The notes: generated by a model not told the origin, from the sequence alone. A stretch of 64,000 nucleotides of DNA from Lolium rigidum (GCF_022539505.1 NC_061508.1:347275484-347339483); one strand, 5' to 3'. Numbered from the stretch's first letter, positions 19,655 through 31,979 are shown. Translations and numbers: made by a program.

Positions 19655-20404
19655 TCAGCAGATTTTAATGATGCACTCGCAAGAAATAAAAGTTGAAGCA
19701 AAAGAGAGCATCAAAAGCAAGTTAAAAAAAAAATTAAGCCTAACCCACTTCCTATGGAAAGGAATCTTGTAAATAAACAAATTCATGAAGCATAATGCAA
19801 CAAGCATAGAAAAACTAGACAAGCGCAACTTCAAGATTTTCAGCATATAGAGAGGTGTTTTAGTAACATAAAAACTTCTACAACCATATTTTCCTCTCTC
19901 ATAATAACTTTCAGTGGCATCATGAGCAAACTCAACAATATAACTATCAAATGAACCATTCTTATCATGAGTCTCATGCATATAATAATTACTACTCCCA
20001 ACATAAGCATAGTCATTTTTATTAATTGTAGTGGGAGCAAATTCAACAAAGTGGCTATCATCAAATATAGGAGGCATATTGTAATCATAATTAAATTTAT
20101 CCTCCATAGTAGGCGGCACTAGAAGACCACTATCATTATAATCATCATAAATAGGAGGCAAAGTATCATCAAAGAAAATTTTCTCCTCAATGCTTGGGGG
20201 ACTAAAAATATCATGCTCATCAAAACCAGCTTCCCCAAGCTTAGAACTTTCTATATCATTATCAACAATGGTGTTCAAAGCGTTCATACTAATATCATTG
20301 CTACTAGCATGCAAATAAGGTTCCATAGGTTTTTTAATTTTCGCATTAAACAATCCATGTCTTAACTCAGGAAATAGAATAAGAAGCTCATTGTTATTTT
20401 CCAT
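19655..20404 (-). CDS. Retroelement-borne ORF, 249 residues, acidic repeats plus membrane segments
   Basis: This is an intact frame starting MENNNELLILFPELRHGL. It is not gag, protease or polymerase. Residues ~65-115 contain two related acidic units ending PPIYDD and PPIFDD, each preceded by a PP(S/T)(I/M)E(E/D)K motif. The middle is Tyr/Asp/Asn rich (VEFAPTT, VEFAHDATESYYERGKYG). The last ~70 residues hold two hydrophobic stretches (about 190-212 and 225-245) separated by a basic segment. The same protein is encoded, with one frame break, by the element at 42059-48963. Conservation in two insertions implies selection or recent amplification. Function is unknown; membrane association is inferred from composition only. 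Confidence 0.6.
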   Translation of the reverse strand: MENNNELLILFPELRHGLFNAKIKKPMEPYLHASSNDISMNALNTIVDNDIESSKLGEAGFDEHDIFSPPSIEEKIFFDDTLPPIYDDYNDSGLLVPPTMEDKFNYDYNMPPIFDDSHFVEFAPTTINKNDYAYVGSSNYYMHETHDKNGSFDSYIVEFAHDATESYYERGKYGCRSFYVTKTPLYMLKILKLRLSSFSMLVALCFMNLFIYKIPFHRKWVRLNFFFNLLLMLSFASTFISCECIIKIC

Positions 20405-20540
20405 TATGCCTTACTAGTGAAAACAAGAAACAAAAAGATGCAATTGCAGGATCTAAAGGAAATAGCTTCGAGCACTTACAACGGCACCAGAAAATAACTT
20501 AGTTACCTAGGACCGGAGTATGAGTGCCTTTTACCTTACC

Positions 20541-20558
20541 TCCCCGGCAACGACGCCA
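20541..20558 (-). promoter_or_regulatory. Primer binding site, tRNA-Asp type
   Basis: TGGCGTCGTTGCCGGGGA on the minus strand begins with TGG (pairing to the tRNA CCA end) and continues like the complement of the plant tRNA-Asp acceptor stem. It lies 10 nt inside the LTR boundary at 20569. Confidence 0.75.
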
Positions 20559-20568
20559 GAAAATAGCT

Positions 20569-22049
20569 TGATGTCTACGCACGCTTCTATTCCTGTAGAC
20601 AGTGTTGGGCCTCCAAGAGCAGATGTTTGTAGAACAACAGCAAGTTTCCCGTAAGTGAATCACCCAAGGTTTATCGAACTCAGGGAGGTAGAGGACAAAG
20701 ATATCCCTCTCAAGCAACCCTGCAATCACGATACAAGAAGTCTCTTGTGTCCCCAACACACCTAATACACTTGTCAGATGTATAGGTGCACTAGTTCAGC
20801 GAAGAGATAGTGAAATACAAGTGGTATGAATGAATATGAGCAGTAGTAACGGCGCCAGAAAATAGCTTGCCGGCGTGCAGTTGATGGTAGTAATATTGCA
20901 GGAAGTAAAGATGCAGTAAAACAGTAAATAAGCGATGATTGCAGTATTTGGAAACAAGTCCTAGGGATCAACATTTCACTAGTGGACACTCTCAACATTG
21001 CAATCATAATTGAATATAAATATAAGCACTTCACTATGCTATTCTGAATTACTCTCTGGCAAGATAACGAACACTAATTCATCATGTAGGCAAACCTTAA
21101 AGATGTATTCCGAAGTACTAATAAACACCCCACGCTGTCACTGTGAGCATTCATAGGAGGTACTAACACACCAGAATTTCATAGAGACATCCAACTCAAA
21201 TCATAACTCAGTGAATAAGTATTCTGTGAAATATAGCCTAAGAGACCCACACGGTGCACACACTGTCACCTTTACACACGTGGGACAAGGAGTCTCCGGA
21301 GATCACATAAGTAAAATCCACTTGAATAGCATAACGACATCTAGATTACAAAGCTCATCATATGGATCACAATCATGCAAAGCAACTCATGAGATCATTG
21401 TATTGAAGTACATGGGAGAGAGATTAACCACATAGCTACCGGTACAGCCCTTAGCCTCGGGGGAGAACTACTCCCTCCTCATGGGAGACAGCAGCGGTGA
21501 TGAAGATGGCGGTGGTGTCGATGGAGATGAATTCCGGGGGCACTTCCCCGTCCCGGCGGCGTGCCGGAACAGAGACTTCTGTCCCCCAGATCTTGGCTTC
21601 GCGATGGCGGCGGCTCTGGAACTTTTCTCGTATCGTGGCTTATTCGTCAATCCGTATCGAAGATTTAGGTCAGGGAGCTTCTTATAGGCGAAGAGGCGGA
21701 ATCGGAAGGGCTACGGAGCCGCCAGACAATAGGGGGGCGCCCCCCGGGCCGCACCGCCACCTTGTGTGGTGGGCCTGTGGCTCTCCTCTGGCCCCTCTCC
21801 GGTGTTATGGAAGCTTCGTGGAATTATAAGATGCTGGGCGTTGATTTCGTCCAATTCCGAGAATATTTCCTTACTAGGATTTCTGAAACCAAAAACAGCA
21901 GAAAACAGGAACTGGCACTTCGGCATCTCGTCAATAGGTTAGATCCGGAAAATGCATAATAATAACATAAAGTGTGTATAAAACATGTAGGTATTGTCAT
22001 AAAACAAGCATGGAACATAAGAAATTATCGATGCGTTGGAGACGTATCA
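20569..22049 (-). mobile_element. 5' LTR of the minus-strand element
   Basis: On the plus strand it starts TGATGTCTACGCACGCTTCT and ends GGAGACGTATCA. On the minus strand these become the family's TGATACGTCT start and GTAGACATCA end. Internal ORFs here are shadows. Confidence 0.88.
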
Positions 22050-23276
22050 GTCTTCTAGTTCATCAAATGGACGTTAAGACGGCTTTCCTAAATGGAGAGT
22101 TGGACGAGGAAATTTACATGGAACAGCCTGATGGTTTTGTACTACAAGGTCAAGAAAGAAATGTGTGTAAATTAAAGAAATCTTTGTATGGTCTCAAGCA
22201 AGCTCCCAAACAATGGCATGAGAAGTTTGAAAGAACTTTGACATCTGTGGGCTTTGTTGTTAATGAAGCCGACAAATGTGTGTACTATCGCCATGGTGGG
22301 GGTGAGGGAGTTGTCCTATGCTTGTATGTTGATGACATACTAATTTTTGGGACAAGCTTCAAAGTGATTGAGGAGGTAAAAAACCTTCTTATCTCAATGT
22401 TTCGAGATGAAAGATCTTGGAGAAGCTGATGTTATATTGAACATCAAGCTATTGAGAGATGAGAATAATGGGATTGCACTTGTGCAATATCATTATGTTG
22501 AGAAGGTGTTGAATAGATTTGGCTATGCTGATTGAAAATCTTCTCTCACACCTTATGATCCTAGTGTCTTGCTTCGAAAGAACGAAAAGGCAACTAGAGA
22601 TCAATTAAAATACTCTCAAATCATTGGTTCACTCATGTATTTAGCTTGCGCTACGAGGCCTGATATCTCGTTTGCTGTATGCAAACTTAGCCGGTTTGTG
22701 GCCAACCCGGGAGATGATCATTGGCATGCTCTTGAGAGAGTAATGCGCTATCTAAAGGGAACCATGAGTTATAGAATTCATTATACCGGGTATCCAAGAG
22801 GACTTTAAGGGTATAGTGATTCCAATTGGATTTATGATGCTAAAATGAAGGCCACAAGTGGATATGTTTTCACTCTTGGTGGTGGCGCTGTTTCCTGGAA
22901 GTCTTGCAAGCAGACCATCTTAACGAGGTCAACAATGGAAGAAGAACTCACAGCATTAGATACAGCTACTGTCGAAGCGGAATGGCTTCGTGAGCTCTTG
23001 ATGGACTTGCCTATGGTTGAAAAACCAATACCGGCCATCCTTATGAACTGTGATAATCAAACTGTGATTATTAAAGTGAAAAGTTCTAAGGATAATATGA
23101 AAAGTTCCAAACATATCAAGAGGAGACTGAAGTCTGTCAGAAAACTGAAAAACTCCGGAGTGATAGCATTGGATTATGTCCAAAGTGCTAAAAATCTGGC
23201 AGATCCTTTCACAAAAGGACTATCAAGGAACATGATAGACCTTGCATCGAGGGAGATGGGTTTGAGACCCACTTGA
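22050..23276 (+). pseudogene. Copia pol fragment: reverse transcriptase and RNase H
   Basis: The first frame (22051-22427) carries reverse-transcriptase motifs of the Ty1/copia type: MDVKTAFLNGELDEEIYMEQ, SLYGLKQAPKQWHEKF and the catalytic LYVDDI. After a frame break and an in-frame TGA near 22534, the connection region continues (YLACATRPDISFAV, RYLKGT). A TAA at 22806 precedes the RNase H part ([27 protein letters not shown], and the C-terminal [10 protein letters not shown]). The 5' half of pol is missing because the element at 17849-22049 interrupts it. It is dead or fragmentary as read. Confidence 0.9.
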
Positions 23277-23823
23277 GTTGCCGAGGGGGTAACCCAACCT
23301 ATGTGATCGAAAATTCCGTGAACTAGGACCTGGGAAAACAAACCGGAGCAACTGAGTTGAGAGAAAATTTAATACTCCCACTCCACTGCAGATGCAATTC
23401 TCTCATAGCTACTGTAAGGCAGGTTGACAATGTCTTAGTGTGTTCTAAGCGGCTCTTGATGAGCGAAGACGCCGTCCTACAGGGCGATCTTTTGAAGAAC
23501 ACACCTATACGAGTGATACTACTGGTCATAGTGTGGGAGATTTGGGTGAATCTCTAGTAAGCTCATGAAAGGCCGAGGAGTATGACTTATAAGCTCCACC
23601 CGAGGGGAAGGCTATGATAGCCTAGTACCGTGCCGGCATTGAGCGAAACTTGCTGCACAAAGACTGACAATTCAAGGCATAGTCCATTGTTCAGTTGTAG
23701 TCAAGCGTAGCACCTTGCCTAAGTGAAAGTTCAACTTAACAGTCTCCACCGAAGTGCAGGTATATTAAACAGTGAATGGAACTAATGTGTCATCTGATGT
23801 GCATATGAGATCTGGTGGGGGAT
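23277..23823 (+). mobile_element. Copia 3' untranslated region with polypurine tract
   Basis: Non-coding sequence between RNase H and the 3' LTR. It ends in the polypurine tract TCTGGTGGGGGAT immediately before the LTR start at 23824, the usual plant Copia arrangement. The short ORFs here are not genes. Confidence 0.8.
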
Positions 23824-24718
23824 TGTTGAATGTAGATGGGTTGCAGCCCAATAAGGCAGCCCATGTAGTATACAATTCCTGAAATCTCAAGGCCCATCAC
23901 GTGGACAGCTTGGACAGCCTTGGGGGACAAAGTTTAGTCCCACATTGCTAGTTGGGAGAGAGTTGGAGTGGTATATAAGGGCTGATGTTCTAGTCATTCC
24001 AAGTGAGTGAGAATAGAAGGAGCCCCTCGCGCACTCCTCCTCCTCCGCCCGCCCCGCCTCGCCTCGCCTCGTCACGCACGTCGCGTTTCGTGACTCGAGT
24101 TCGAGTTCGAGACACACTCAAGGAAGCCTAAATTTGGTACGTGTCGACATGCATGTGCATGCTCGCCGCGTGTCCCTGGCTTCCTACGCGTGGCAACGCG
24201 GTCGGGCCGGCTCTCCTCCCAAGCTATACAAGGAGACCGATCAGATTGGAGAACAGTGCTCTTAGATCTCTCTTGCGAAGTTCCTTCTGCTGTGCTACTC
24301 TCTAGTCTTCCCCATCCCGGCGACTGCGTGCACAGCCGTCCGGGAGAGCAGGCCTCCGAAACTCCGTCCGTTGAGATCTTGCACCCGGAGACGGGCGATA
24401 AGGTTTTTGGGGAGCGTCTCGGCGCGACTGCTCGCTGCTGTTCGTCTTCTTCTTCGACGGTTCGGCTGCTTCATCGACAAATCCGACTACACCATGGGCG
24501 ACATCAACAACTCCCATGGTGGTGGTGGTGCTGCTGCTGGTGCGACCTTCCCGGTCGCGATGTACGTGCTTTTCCTCTCCTACCTTGCACTGCTACTTGT
24601 TCCATGTTCAGATCTGATGCATGTGCTTAGTCTGATGTGTATGCTTAAGTATGCTTGTGCATCTGTAATATTGCTTTCGGTAATTAATCTCATACGGAAA
24701 TTGCCTAATAATCCAACA
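23824..24718 (+). mobile_element. Copia 3' LTR (895 bp)
   Basis: It begins TGTTGAATGTAGATGGG and ends AATAATCCAACA, giving matching TGTTG...CAACA ends. GTATATAAGG at 23971-23980 is a good TATA box for LTR transcription, followed by a GC-rich leader. The 146-codon frame from 24190 lies wholly inside this LTR and is not a host gene. Confidence 0.88.
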
Positions 24719-25290
24719 GCAGTAAGTATTGCCAACATATTCGCAACAAAATTAAATATTATAGGGGCAAGAAGGATCACATTGTCTTAGATCCTTTCTC
24801 GTTTGGAAATAATAATAACCAATTTTATTATTCACTCTAATTCCAACACCTCCACCTTGCACAATTTTTTTGACCCATTCATACCACTTTGTATCAAACC
24901 TTTCATGCGTAGAACCTGTTGGAGAAAAGGCTATTTTACCTTATCATATGCCTTTTCAACATCAATTTTAAATAGGATCTCATCTATTTTCTTTCGATGG
25001 AGCTCATGGATAGTTTCATACAAGACTACAACAGCTTGCAATATATGGCATCATGGCCTAAATGCGGATTGAGTCGGTCTAATCACCTTATGGGCCAAAT
25101 CTGCAATGCGATAAGCAGCAATTTTGTAAATATTTTGAAGATCACGTTAAGAAGACATATAGATCTATATTGTTGAATTTGCATCATGTTATCTTTATTT
25201 GGGTAAGATAATAATGACTCCAAAGTTCAGCTTATAGAGGGGCAAGTCTCCAGATTGAAGCTGGACAAACACAAGGCCATCAAGTCCGCG
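24719..25290 (-). pseudogene. LINE reverse-transcriptase relic
   Basis: Minus-strand translation in shifting frames gives non-LTR reverse-transcriptase motifs: NFGVIIILPK, QYRSICLLNVIFKIFTKIAA, the palm-like ILFKIDVEKAYDKVK and GGGVGIRVNN. Frameshifts and stops are frequent. The relic adjoins the right end of the Copia LTR and has no visible ends or target duplication. Confidence 0.8.
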
Positions 25291-27374
25291 AAGCCTTAAA
25301 CAGTATACTGAAGAAATGAATGAGATTCCGGCTTATCGTGACAAACTGTCTTTCCTATGTATGAGCTGGAGGAGCTCATTTCAAACCCAGATAAACAATA
25401 AGCACATAAAGAGAAGCTAAGAGCTTCCATGCGATAGCACATTACTAGATGTATTTTATCCTTCACTGAGGTACACATCAGGAAAAAAAACACCATTCGA
25501 CCTGTTACCTTATTTCAAAGTCAAATTTCAATATAAAGCACCAACCATGTTGACAGATCTTAGAGCACTTTTGAGAAACCAAGTCTAACTGAAAGAGGTT
25601 TATCTTTGACATCAAGTCTTTGATGTTGCATATACCTGACAATCCTAGTAACAGTATATACAAGGCCTGGGGGGGGGGGGGCTTCATTTGCAGACTAACT
25701 AGCCTTGTGAGAGCAAAGTTCGGAGTACCGTAGGTCCTTTTCCATAACGAAGTGCATCAGCTGTCAAGCAAGCAGAATCTTCAGGTCCCATCATGCTAAA
25801 CCGACAATGGATTGTGTGAAGACAAATTACCATCCAATGCATAATGTGTTGCATTCTCTGTAAACAACAAAACATGCCCAACATCAATTAATAAGAATAT
25901 AGTGGTACACTGATTCGACCAATATATATATTACTCAACCAACACATAACAACCTCGTTTCTTTGGGTGCACATATACCTGGTAAATTGTTTGACTTGTC
26001 CCATAGCCACGAAGCCCCATCCACCATGTCTAGTTAGATTGATTAAAGGCCCCATCCACGTTGATTTTGAGTCTTATCGCCCTCAGGCTGTCCATCTCGT
26101 GTGCCTATCCAGTCGCCAGCCATTTTCTGCAATACAACATTTGATTCTTGCACCAAATAATTGACCTATCTCATAGCGTTAGTAACAAGTATACAAGCTC
26201 TGAAAAAGAACTTCATTTCTAGACTTGGTAGAAAATTTAACCTTGTCACTTTTGGCTTGTGAGAACAAAGTTTCCTTTTTCAAGTCCCATAGGTCAAGGT
26301 CACTAGATATATTAATTTACCTCTGCACTGATTCTTACACTATGACTCGTTAAAAACCAGAATTGCGTCAACAATCAGTCAAGTAACCAGACTCTTCTGA
26401 ATCATTATGAATTCATGATTCCCACTTAGAAAAAAGGTATAACTAAGTTAAAAGGTATAACTAAGTTAAAAGGTACAAGTGACATTTCCTTTATTGAACT
26501 AAAGTTCGGAAACACCAAATGGAGGCCGAGTTCTAGGTTGCCCTTTATTTTCAAAAGTTAAAAAAGATTTTTGGGCTCTCAAATTCATTCTCATGCTTTC
26601 CTTCTTGCTTTCTATATGTAGCCCCTGAAGTCACCGAAACACGAAGGAATTATGATTGTTTGAGAGATTCTTATCGTGCACAAGGAATAGCCACTGCCGA
26701 AGATGCTGAATTCTGATTCATGGAGAATTGGTTATGTGTTCAACATTTCTCATCCTTAACTTTATTTTTTAGACAATTTCTCATCCTTAACTTTTGTGCA
26801 GTTGTGGACCATTAGCCAGATTAAGACCGGGCCTAGCTCTTAAACTTTTTTTTTTGAGGGGGAGCTCTTAAACTATTGGGCAGCAAACTCTCGATCCTGG
26901 GCCAGTCAATGGTCTAAAATGAAACTTTGATAAAGCCCACTCCATGGCGACCCGCTGCTTATGATAAAAAAAAAATACTTAGACGCTCTGCCTATGGCTG
27001 TGTATTTGTTCATATGCACGGTCTAGAGATATGCAATTTGTTTTGAAATCTTGTATATGACCCCTCAATCATATATTGTCATATTCATATGGACAACGCC
27101 TAACAACAGAATGATGTTTCTTTTTTACGAAGAAAATACAGGCAATGGATGTCACCAATCACATGTTTAATTTGACGCAGTTGTTGGGGGTTAATTCATG
27201 GATCTCCCTAAATTATCTTGTCGGGTTGAGTTATATCCCACAATTCCATCACCCCACAAAACGTTGCGTTTTCTCTATTGATGTTTTGATTGTCTTAGTA
27301 TTGTCTAATACTCCCATAATTAATCTCGTCCATCACTGGGAAGTTTCTAATTCAAACCAAACAAATTAAACTAA
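25291..27374. other. Gene-poor stretch, nothing recognised
   Basis: About 2 kb of mostly AT-rich sequence. It includes a G-homopolymer near 25669-25681, a short tandem repeat of GGTATAACTAAGTTAAAA (26435-26475) and a T-tract at 26848. No ORF has family features. Weakly coding-like phrases are too short to call. Confidence 0.45.
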
Positions 27375-27859
27375 CACTGAAGTGTATAATTGAAATTATT
27401 TAAACAAAAGGAAATGCTCAGCCTAAGAAATAGAAAAAACGAGAAAATTATCATTTTTATTTATTTTAGATCACATATATTTCTTTCCGGAAAATAAAAA
27501 TGACTGCTCTAATATACAAGCCACACACGCGCATACATATATGAATAAACTCGATCGAACGCTTATTCATTCATGACCTCAGACAAGAGGATCAAACGAA
27601 AAAAACATGCATGCACGGCATCTCATTAGATTACTAATCCCCTTCTCAACGGGTGAATGGATACCACCGATTTTTGGAGCCAGGAGCGGGGCGGTAGTAG
27701 GGCTCGTCGAACCACCAGATCTTCCTCCACAGGATCCCCACCGCCGACGACGACGCCGATGCAGCAGGTGCCTGTGCCGAAGTCGACGAGGCAGCAGCAG
27801 GCGCCGGCGCCTCCTCCCCCACGAAACCCAGCTCCCATTCTTTCAGTAGCTCCGACAAT
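27375..27859. repeat. Segmental duplication, copy 2, left part
   Basis: It matches 1-737 (without the MITE at 188-425). The last three bases, AAT (27857-27859), are the target duplication of the CACTA element that follows. Homology resumes at 39775. Confidence 0.88.
27646..27859 (-). pseudogene. Secreted-protein gene copy 2, C-terminal part
   Basis: It encodes the C-terminal ~70 residues of the same small secreted protein as 527-928. The conserved aromatic tail ends WYPFTR, and Q is replaced by R just before WYPFTR. The coding sequence is cut inside the codons for ...ETP/LSELL by the CACTA insertion. Without the transposon the frame would rejoin the N-terminal part at 39772-39965. As it stands no normal protein can be made unless the 11.9-kb insert is removed. 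Confidence 0.88.
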
Positions 27860-27889
27860 CACTAGTAGAAAACCTCTCATCCATCTAAG

Positions 27890-28110
27890 CCATTGGTACC
27901 GGTTCCCTTACGAACCGGTACCAATGTGGTTATCTATACCGGTTGAATGGCTCTGGCGGGCGAGGAGATTTGGTACCGGTTCGTTAGGAGCTTTCGTACC
28001 GGTTCGTGTTAGGAACCGGTACGAAAGGTCTTCGGCCAAAATTCAGACGCATGGTGGGGCCCGGGCTGGACCTTTGGTACCGGTTCGTAACACGAACCGG
28101 TACGAAAGGG
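27890..28110. repeat. CACTA left subterminal repeats
   Basis: At least seven copies of an ACCGGT(A/T)(C)-core motif in direct and inverted order, often paired as TTGGTACCGGTTCG...CGAACCGGTACGAAAG. Such arrays bind the element's TNPA-like protein in characterised En/Spm elements; here that role is inferred. Confidence 0.85.
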
Positions 28111-28644
28111 TACCCGAGCATATCAAAATCGCCCGGATCGTCCCGAGCCCCCTGCTGGCTCTCATTTTTCTCTTCTTCCTCACAATCTAAATTTTTCTCC
28201 ACCTCTCACACTCCAATAATCTTTATTTTTCTCCACCATTTTAACAAGATTAACGACCTCCATCTATCCAAGGGTTAGCAATATCATCCTTTCTTCCGGC
28301 GTTCCTAATTTAGCTCATTTCTTTGGTAGTTTAACTCGTACTATTTTTCTAGTGCTAGCAAGGTGTTTGATGAAATGCCTAAGTTAGGGATTTTACTTTT
28401 TTATAATCAATTTGAGCTGAAATTATGGTATATTTTGTAGGTTTTAATTAGTATCATCCCCGTCCTCACCGCCGTCGATCGCTAGCGTCGTCCCCTAGCC
28501 GGCACCGTACAACCTCGGTGAGCCTCTTCTTTTTTATAAAAAAACTTAGTTTTATGTGATGAACTTGAATATTAGTTAAGTTGGTCACTCATATATCCAT
28601 GATGTTGTGTACTTAATGATTTTTGATATACATATAAAATGCAG

Positions 28645-31600
28645 ATGAGTCGACAATGGATGTACGGTGACCGGTGCCATCCCGAGTTCATTCTCGGCAT
28701 GCATTACTTTCTCAACGTGGCTGAGGCAAACGAGCGATCGAATGGTTTCATGTATTGTCCATGTAGTTCCTGTAAGAATATGAAGGATTACTCTACCTCG
28801 AAGACCCTTCACGTCCACCTGCTGGAGAATGGTTTCATGCCCAGCTATAATTGTTGGACCAAGCACGGAGAAAGAGGGGTTATATTGGAAGACAACGAAG
28901 AAGAAGAGGATAGTGACAACTATCCCAGCTTATTCATCGAAGACGGTGGTAGTAGAATGGGGGAAGACGAAGCTGAAGAAGAGCTCATTTTCGATGAGCC
29001 GATTTTTGATGACCCGGATGACGATTTGGGTCGGGCCATTCTTGATGCGAAGATGAACTGCGGAAATGAAAAGGAGAGGTTGAAGTTGGAGAAAATGTTA
29101 GAGGATCACAACAAGCTGTTGTACCCAAATTGCGAAAATGGTCGGAAAAAGCTGGGTACCACGCTGGAATTGCTGCGATGGAAGGCGAGAGAATGGTACT
29201 TCCGACAAGGGATTGTTGCTGAAAATAATAAAGAAGATGCTTCCGGGGAGAACGTGTTGCCCTCTAGCACGTACGAAGCAAAGAAGGTTGTCTGCCCTCT
29301 AGGATTAGAGGTGCGAGAAGATACATGCATGCATCAATGATCGCATCCTCTACCGCGGGGAGTACGAGAATTTGAATGCATGCCCGGTATGTAGTGCATT
29401 GAGGTATAAGATCGGGCGAGATGACCCCGGCGATGTTGAGGGTGAGTCCACCCCCGGGAAGAGGGTTCTGCGAAGGTGATGTGGTATGCTCCTATAATAC
29501 CACGGTTGAAACGTTTGTTCCAGAACAAAGAGCATGCCAAGTTGTTGCGATGGCACAAAGAGGACCGTAAGAAAGATGTGATGTCTGAGACACCCCGCCG
29601 ACGGGTCGCGGTGGAGAAAAATCGACAGAGAGTTCAAGTCATTTTCAGATGACGCAAGGAACTTAAGATTTGGTCTAAGTACAGATGGCTTTAATCCTTT
29701 CGGGGAGCGAGCTCCGGTCCATAGCACTGGCCGGTGACTCTATGTATCTATAACCTTCCTCCTTGGTTGTGCATGAAGCGGAAGTTCATTATGATGCCGG
29801 TGCTCATCCAGGGCCCGAAGCAACCCGGCAACGACATTGATGTGTACACGAGGCCATTGGTTGAAGAACTTTTAGAGTTGTGGCGTGACGAAGGTGTACC
29901 TGTGTGGGATGAGCACGAACAAAAGGAATTTAACCTACGAGCGTTGTTATTTGTAACCATCAATGATTGGCCTGCTCTTGGTAACATTTCGGGGCGGTCA
30001 AACAAGGGATACAATGCATGCACACACTTGTTTAGGTGAGGCTCGATAGTATTTATTTGGGAAACAAGAATGTGTACCAGGGCATCGTCGATTTCTTCCA
30101 AAACAACATCACGTAAGAAAGAGAGGAAAGCATTTCGGAGGTGAGGCGGATAACCGAACCAAGCCTACCCGCCCTAATGGGGAAGTTATATATGATATGG
30201 TCAAGGATTTAGAAGTGATCTTTGGAAAGGGTCCCGGCGGACAATCTGTTCCGCATGATGTTGACGGACACGTACCCATGTGGAAGAAGAAGTCGATATT
30301 TTGGGAGCTACCCTACTGGAAATTCTTAGAGGTTCACTCTGCAATCGACGTGATGCACGTGACGAAAAATCTTTGCGTGAACCTGCTAAACTTCTTGGGC
30401 GTGTATGGGAAGACAAAAGATACACCGGATGCACGGCGGGACCGAGCAAAGTATCCACGAAGGAAACAACTCTGAATCCGGAGAAGTATCAAGGTCCTGC
30501 CGGCTATGCTCTTACCAAAGAGGAGAAGGAGATCTTTTTTGAAGTCCCGAGTAGCATCAAGGTCCCGTCGGCTTCTCGTCGAATATAAAGGGAATAATAA
30601 ACATGTCGGAGAAAAAGTTTCAAAACCTAAAGTCTCATGAGCGCCACGTGATTATGACACAATTACTTCCGGTTGCATTGAGGGGCTTCTGCCGGAAAAT
30701 GTTCGAGTACCCATTGTGAAGCTATGTGCGTTCCTCAATGCAATTTCTCGGAAGGTGATCAATCCACTTACTCTACAAAATTTACGGAAGGATGTGGTCC
30801 AATGTCTAGTCGGCTTCGAGTTGGTGTTCCCACCATCCTTCTTCAATATTATGACACATCTCCTAGTTCACACTGGTCGAAGAGATTGGCGTTCTCGGTC
30901 CTGTATTTCTACACAACATGTTCCCCTTTGAGAGATTCATGGGAGTCTTAAAGAAGTACGTTCATAACCGTGCTAGGCCAGAAGGAAGCATCTCCAAGGG
31001 CTATGGAAGAGAGGAGGTCATTGAGTTTTGTGTTGACTTTATTCCTGACCTTAAGCCGATCGGTGTTCCTGAATCGCGCTATGAGGGGAGACTGCGTGGA
31101 AAAGGCACGCTAGGAAAGAAATCAGCAACGTGTATGGACGGACATTCTTTCACTCAAGCACACTACACAGTTCTACTTAATTCCATCTTGGTGGCTCCGT
31201 ACAAAGAGGAACACAAGGAGATCTTACGCTCTAAATACCGGAGCAACGTGAAGATTGGATTGATGGAGAACACATGAAGACTTTCGGCGGTTGGTTGCAA
31301 ACACGTCTCATGAATGTCACCGATGACGAGCAGCTGTACTTGTTGGCCAAGCAACCATCTTCTACTATATCGACTTTTCAAGGGTACGAGATTAATGGGA
31401 ACACATTTTACACTTTCGCCCAAGACAAAAAGAGCACCAACCAAAACGAGTGGTGTCCGCTTTGATGCGAGAAGATGGCAATGGGAACAAGGTCACATAT
31501 TATGGGTACATAGAGGAGATATGGGAACTTGACTATGGACCTAATTTCAAGGTCCCTTTGTTCCGGTGTAAATGGTTCAACTCTGAAAGACGGGGTACAG

Positions 31601-31979
31601 GTAGACCCGCGATGCGGAATGACTACGGTGGATTTCAAGAATCTTGGGTACGACACCGAACCATTCGTCCTAGCCGGTGAAGTGGCTCAGGTTTTTTATG
31701 TGAAGGATATGTCTAGCAAACCGAAAAAAAGAAAAGAAAGGCAAGAGGACACATCATACGATGAGCCAAAGCGGCACATAGTTCTTTCGGGAAAAAGAAA
31801 CATCGTGGGAGTAGAGGACAAGACGGACATGTCGAGAAGATTATAATAAGTTTGACGATATTCCACCCTTCAAGGTAAAAATTGACCCAAGCATCATCTT
31901 AAACAATGAAGATTGTCCATGGTTGCGTCGCGATAAGAAGAAAGGGAAACGAGCGAAGAAAACTCGGAAGACTAGCTAG
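28645..31979 (+). pseudogene. TNP2-type CACTA transposase (frame-broken as read)
   Basis: The gene begins MSRQWMYGDRCHPEFILGMH directly after a splice-acceptor-like ATGCAG. The N-terminal transposase-associated domain has a CPCSSCKN cysteine motif, followed by an acidic linker. Around 29330-30470 is the Transposase_21 core (LNACPVCSALRYKIGRDD, YNLPPWLCMKRKF, then SAIDVMHVTKNLCVNLL). DUF4218-like (LPVALRGF.., MFPFERFMGVLKKYVHNRAR) and DUF4216-like (TFGGWLQTRLMN, GNKVTYYGYIEEIWELDYGP) regions follow to the stop at 31977-31979. At least eight frame breaks or stops interrupt it. Nearly all fall at CAG or CTG triplets (for example near 29314, 29333, 29587, 29708, 30023, 30037, 30870), which suggests consensus errors rather than decay. 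Catalysis would be cut-and-paste transposition in the nucleus. Confidence 0.9.

Larger units (their letters stand above)
17849..22049 (-). mobile_element. Non-autonomous Gypsy-like LTR element, 3'-truncated
   Basis: Reading the minus strand: 5' LTR (22049 down to 20569, 1481 bp), primer site (20558-20541), a 249-codon ORF (20404-19655), then the family's non-coding tail, cut off at 17849 before the 3' LTR. The tail matches 44680-46500 and 52030-53800. The right LTR edge is inserted in a Copia reverse-transcriptase gene (22050 onward). No gag, reverse transcriptase or integrase is present, so it would depend on another element for replication. Confidence 0.85.

Noticed and set aside
19840..20088. 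82-codon minus-strand frame with hydrophobic Met/Ile/Leu runs
   Set aside because: A +1 shadow of the 249-residue retroelement ORF; the same shadow appears at 44091-44465.
24190..24790. Plus-strand frames of 146 and 139 codons
   Set aside because: Mostly within the Copia 3' LTR, downstream of its TATA box; no protein family features.
25669..25681. Run of about 13 G residues
   Set aside because: A simple homopolymer; length is unreliable in any read type and no function is implied.
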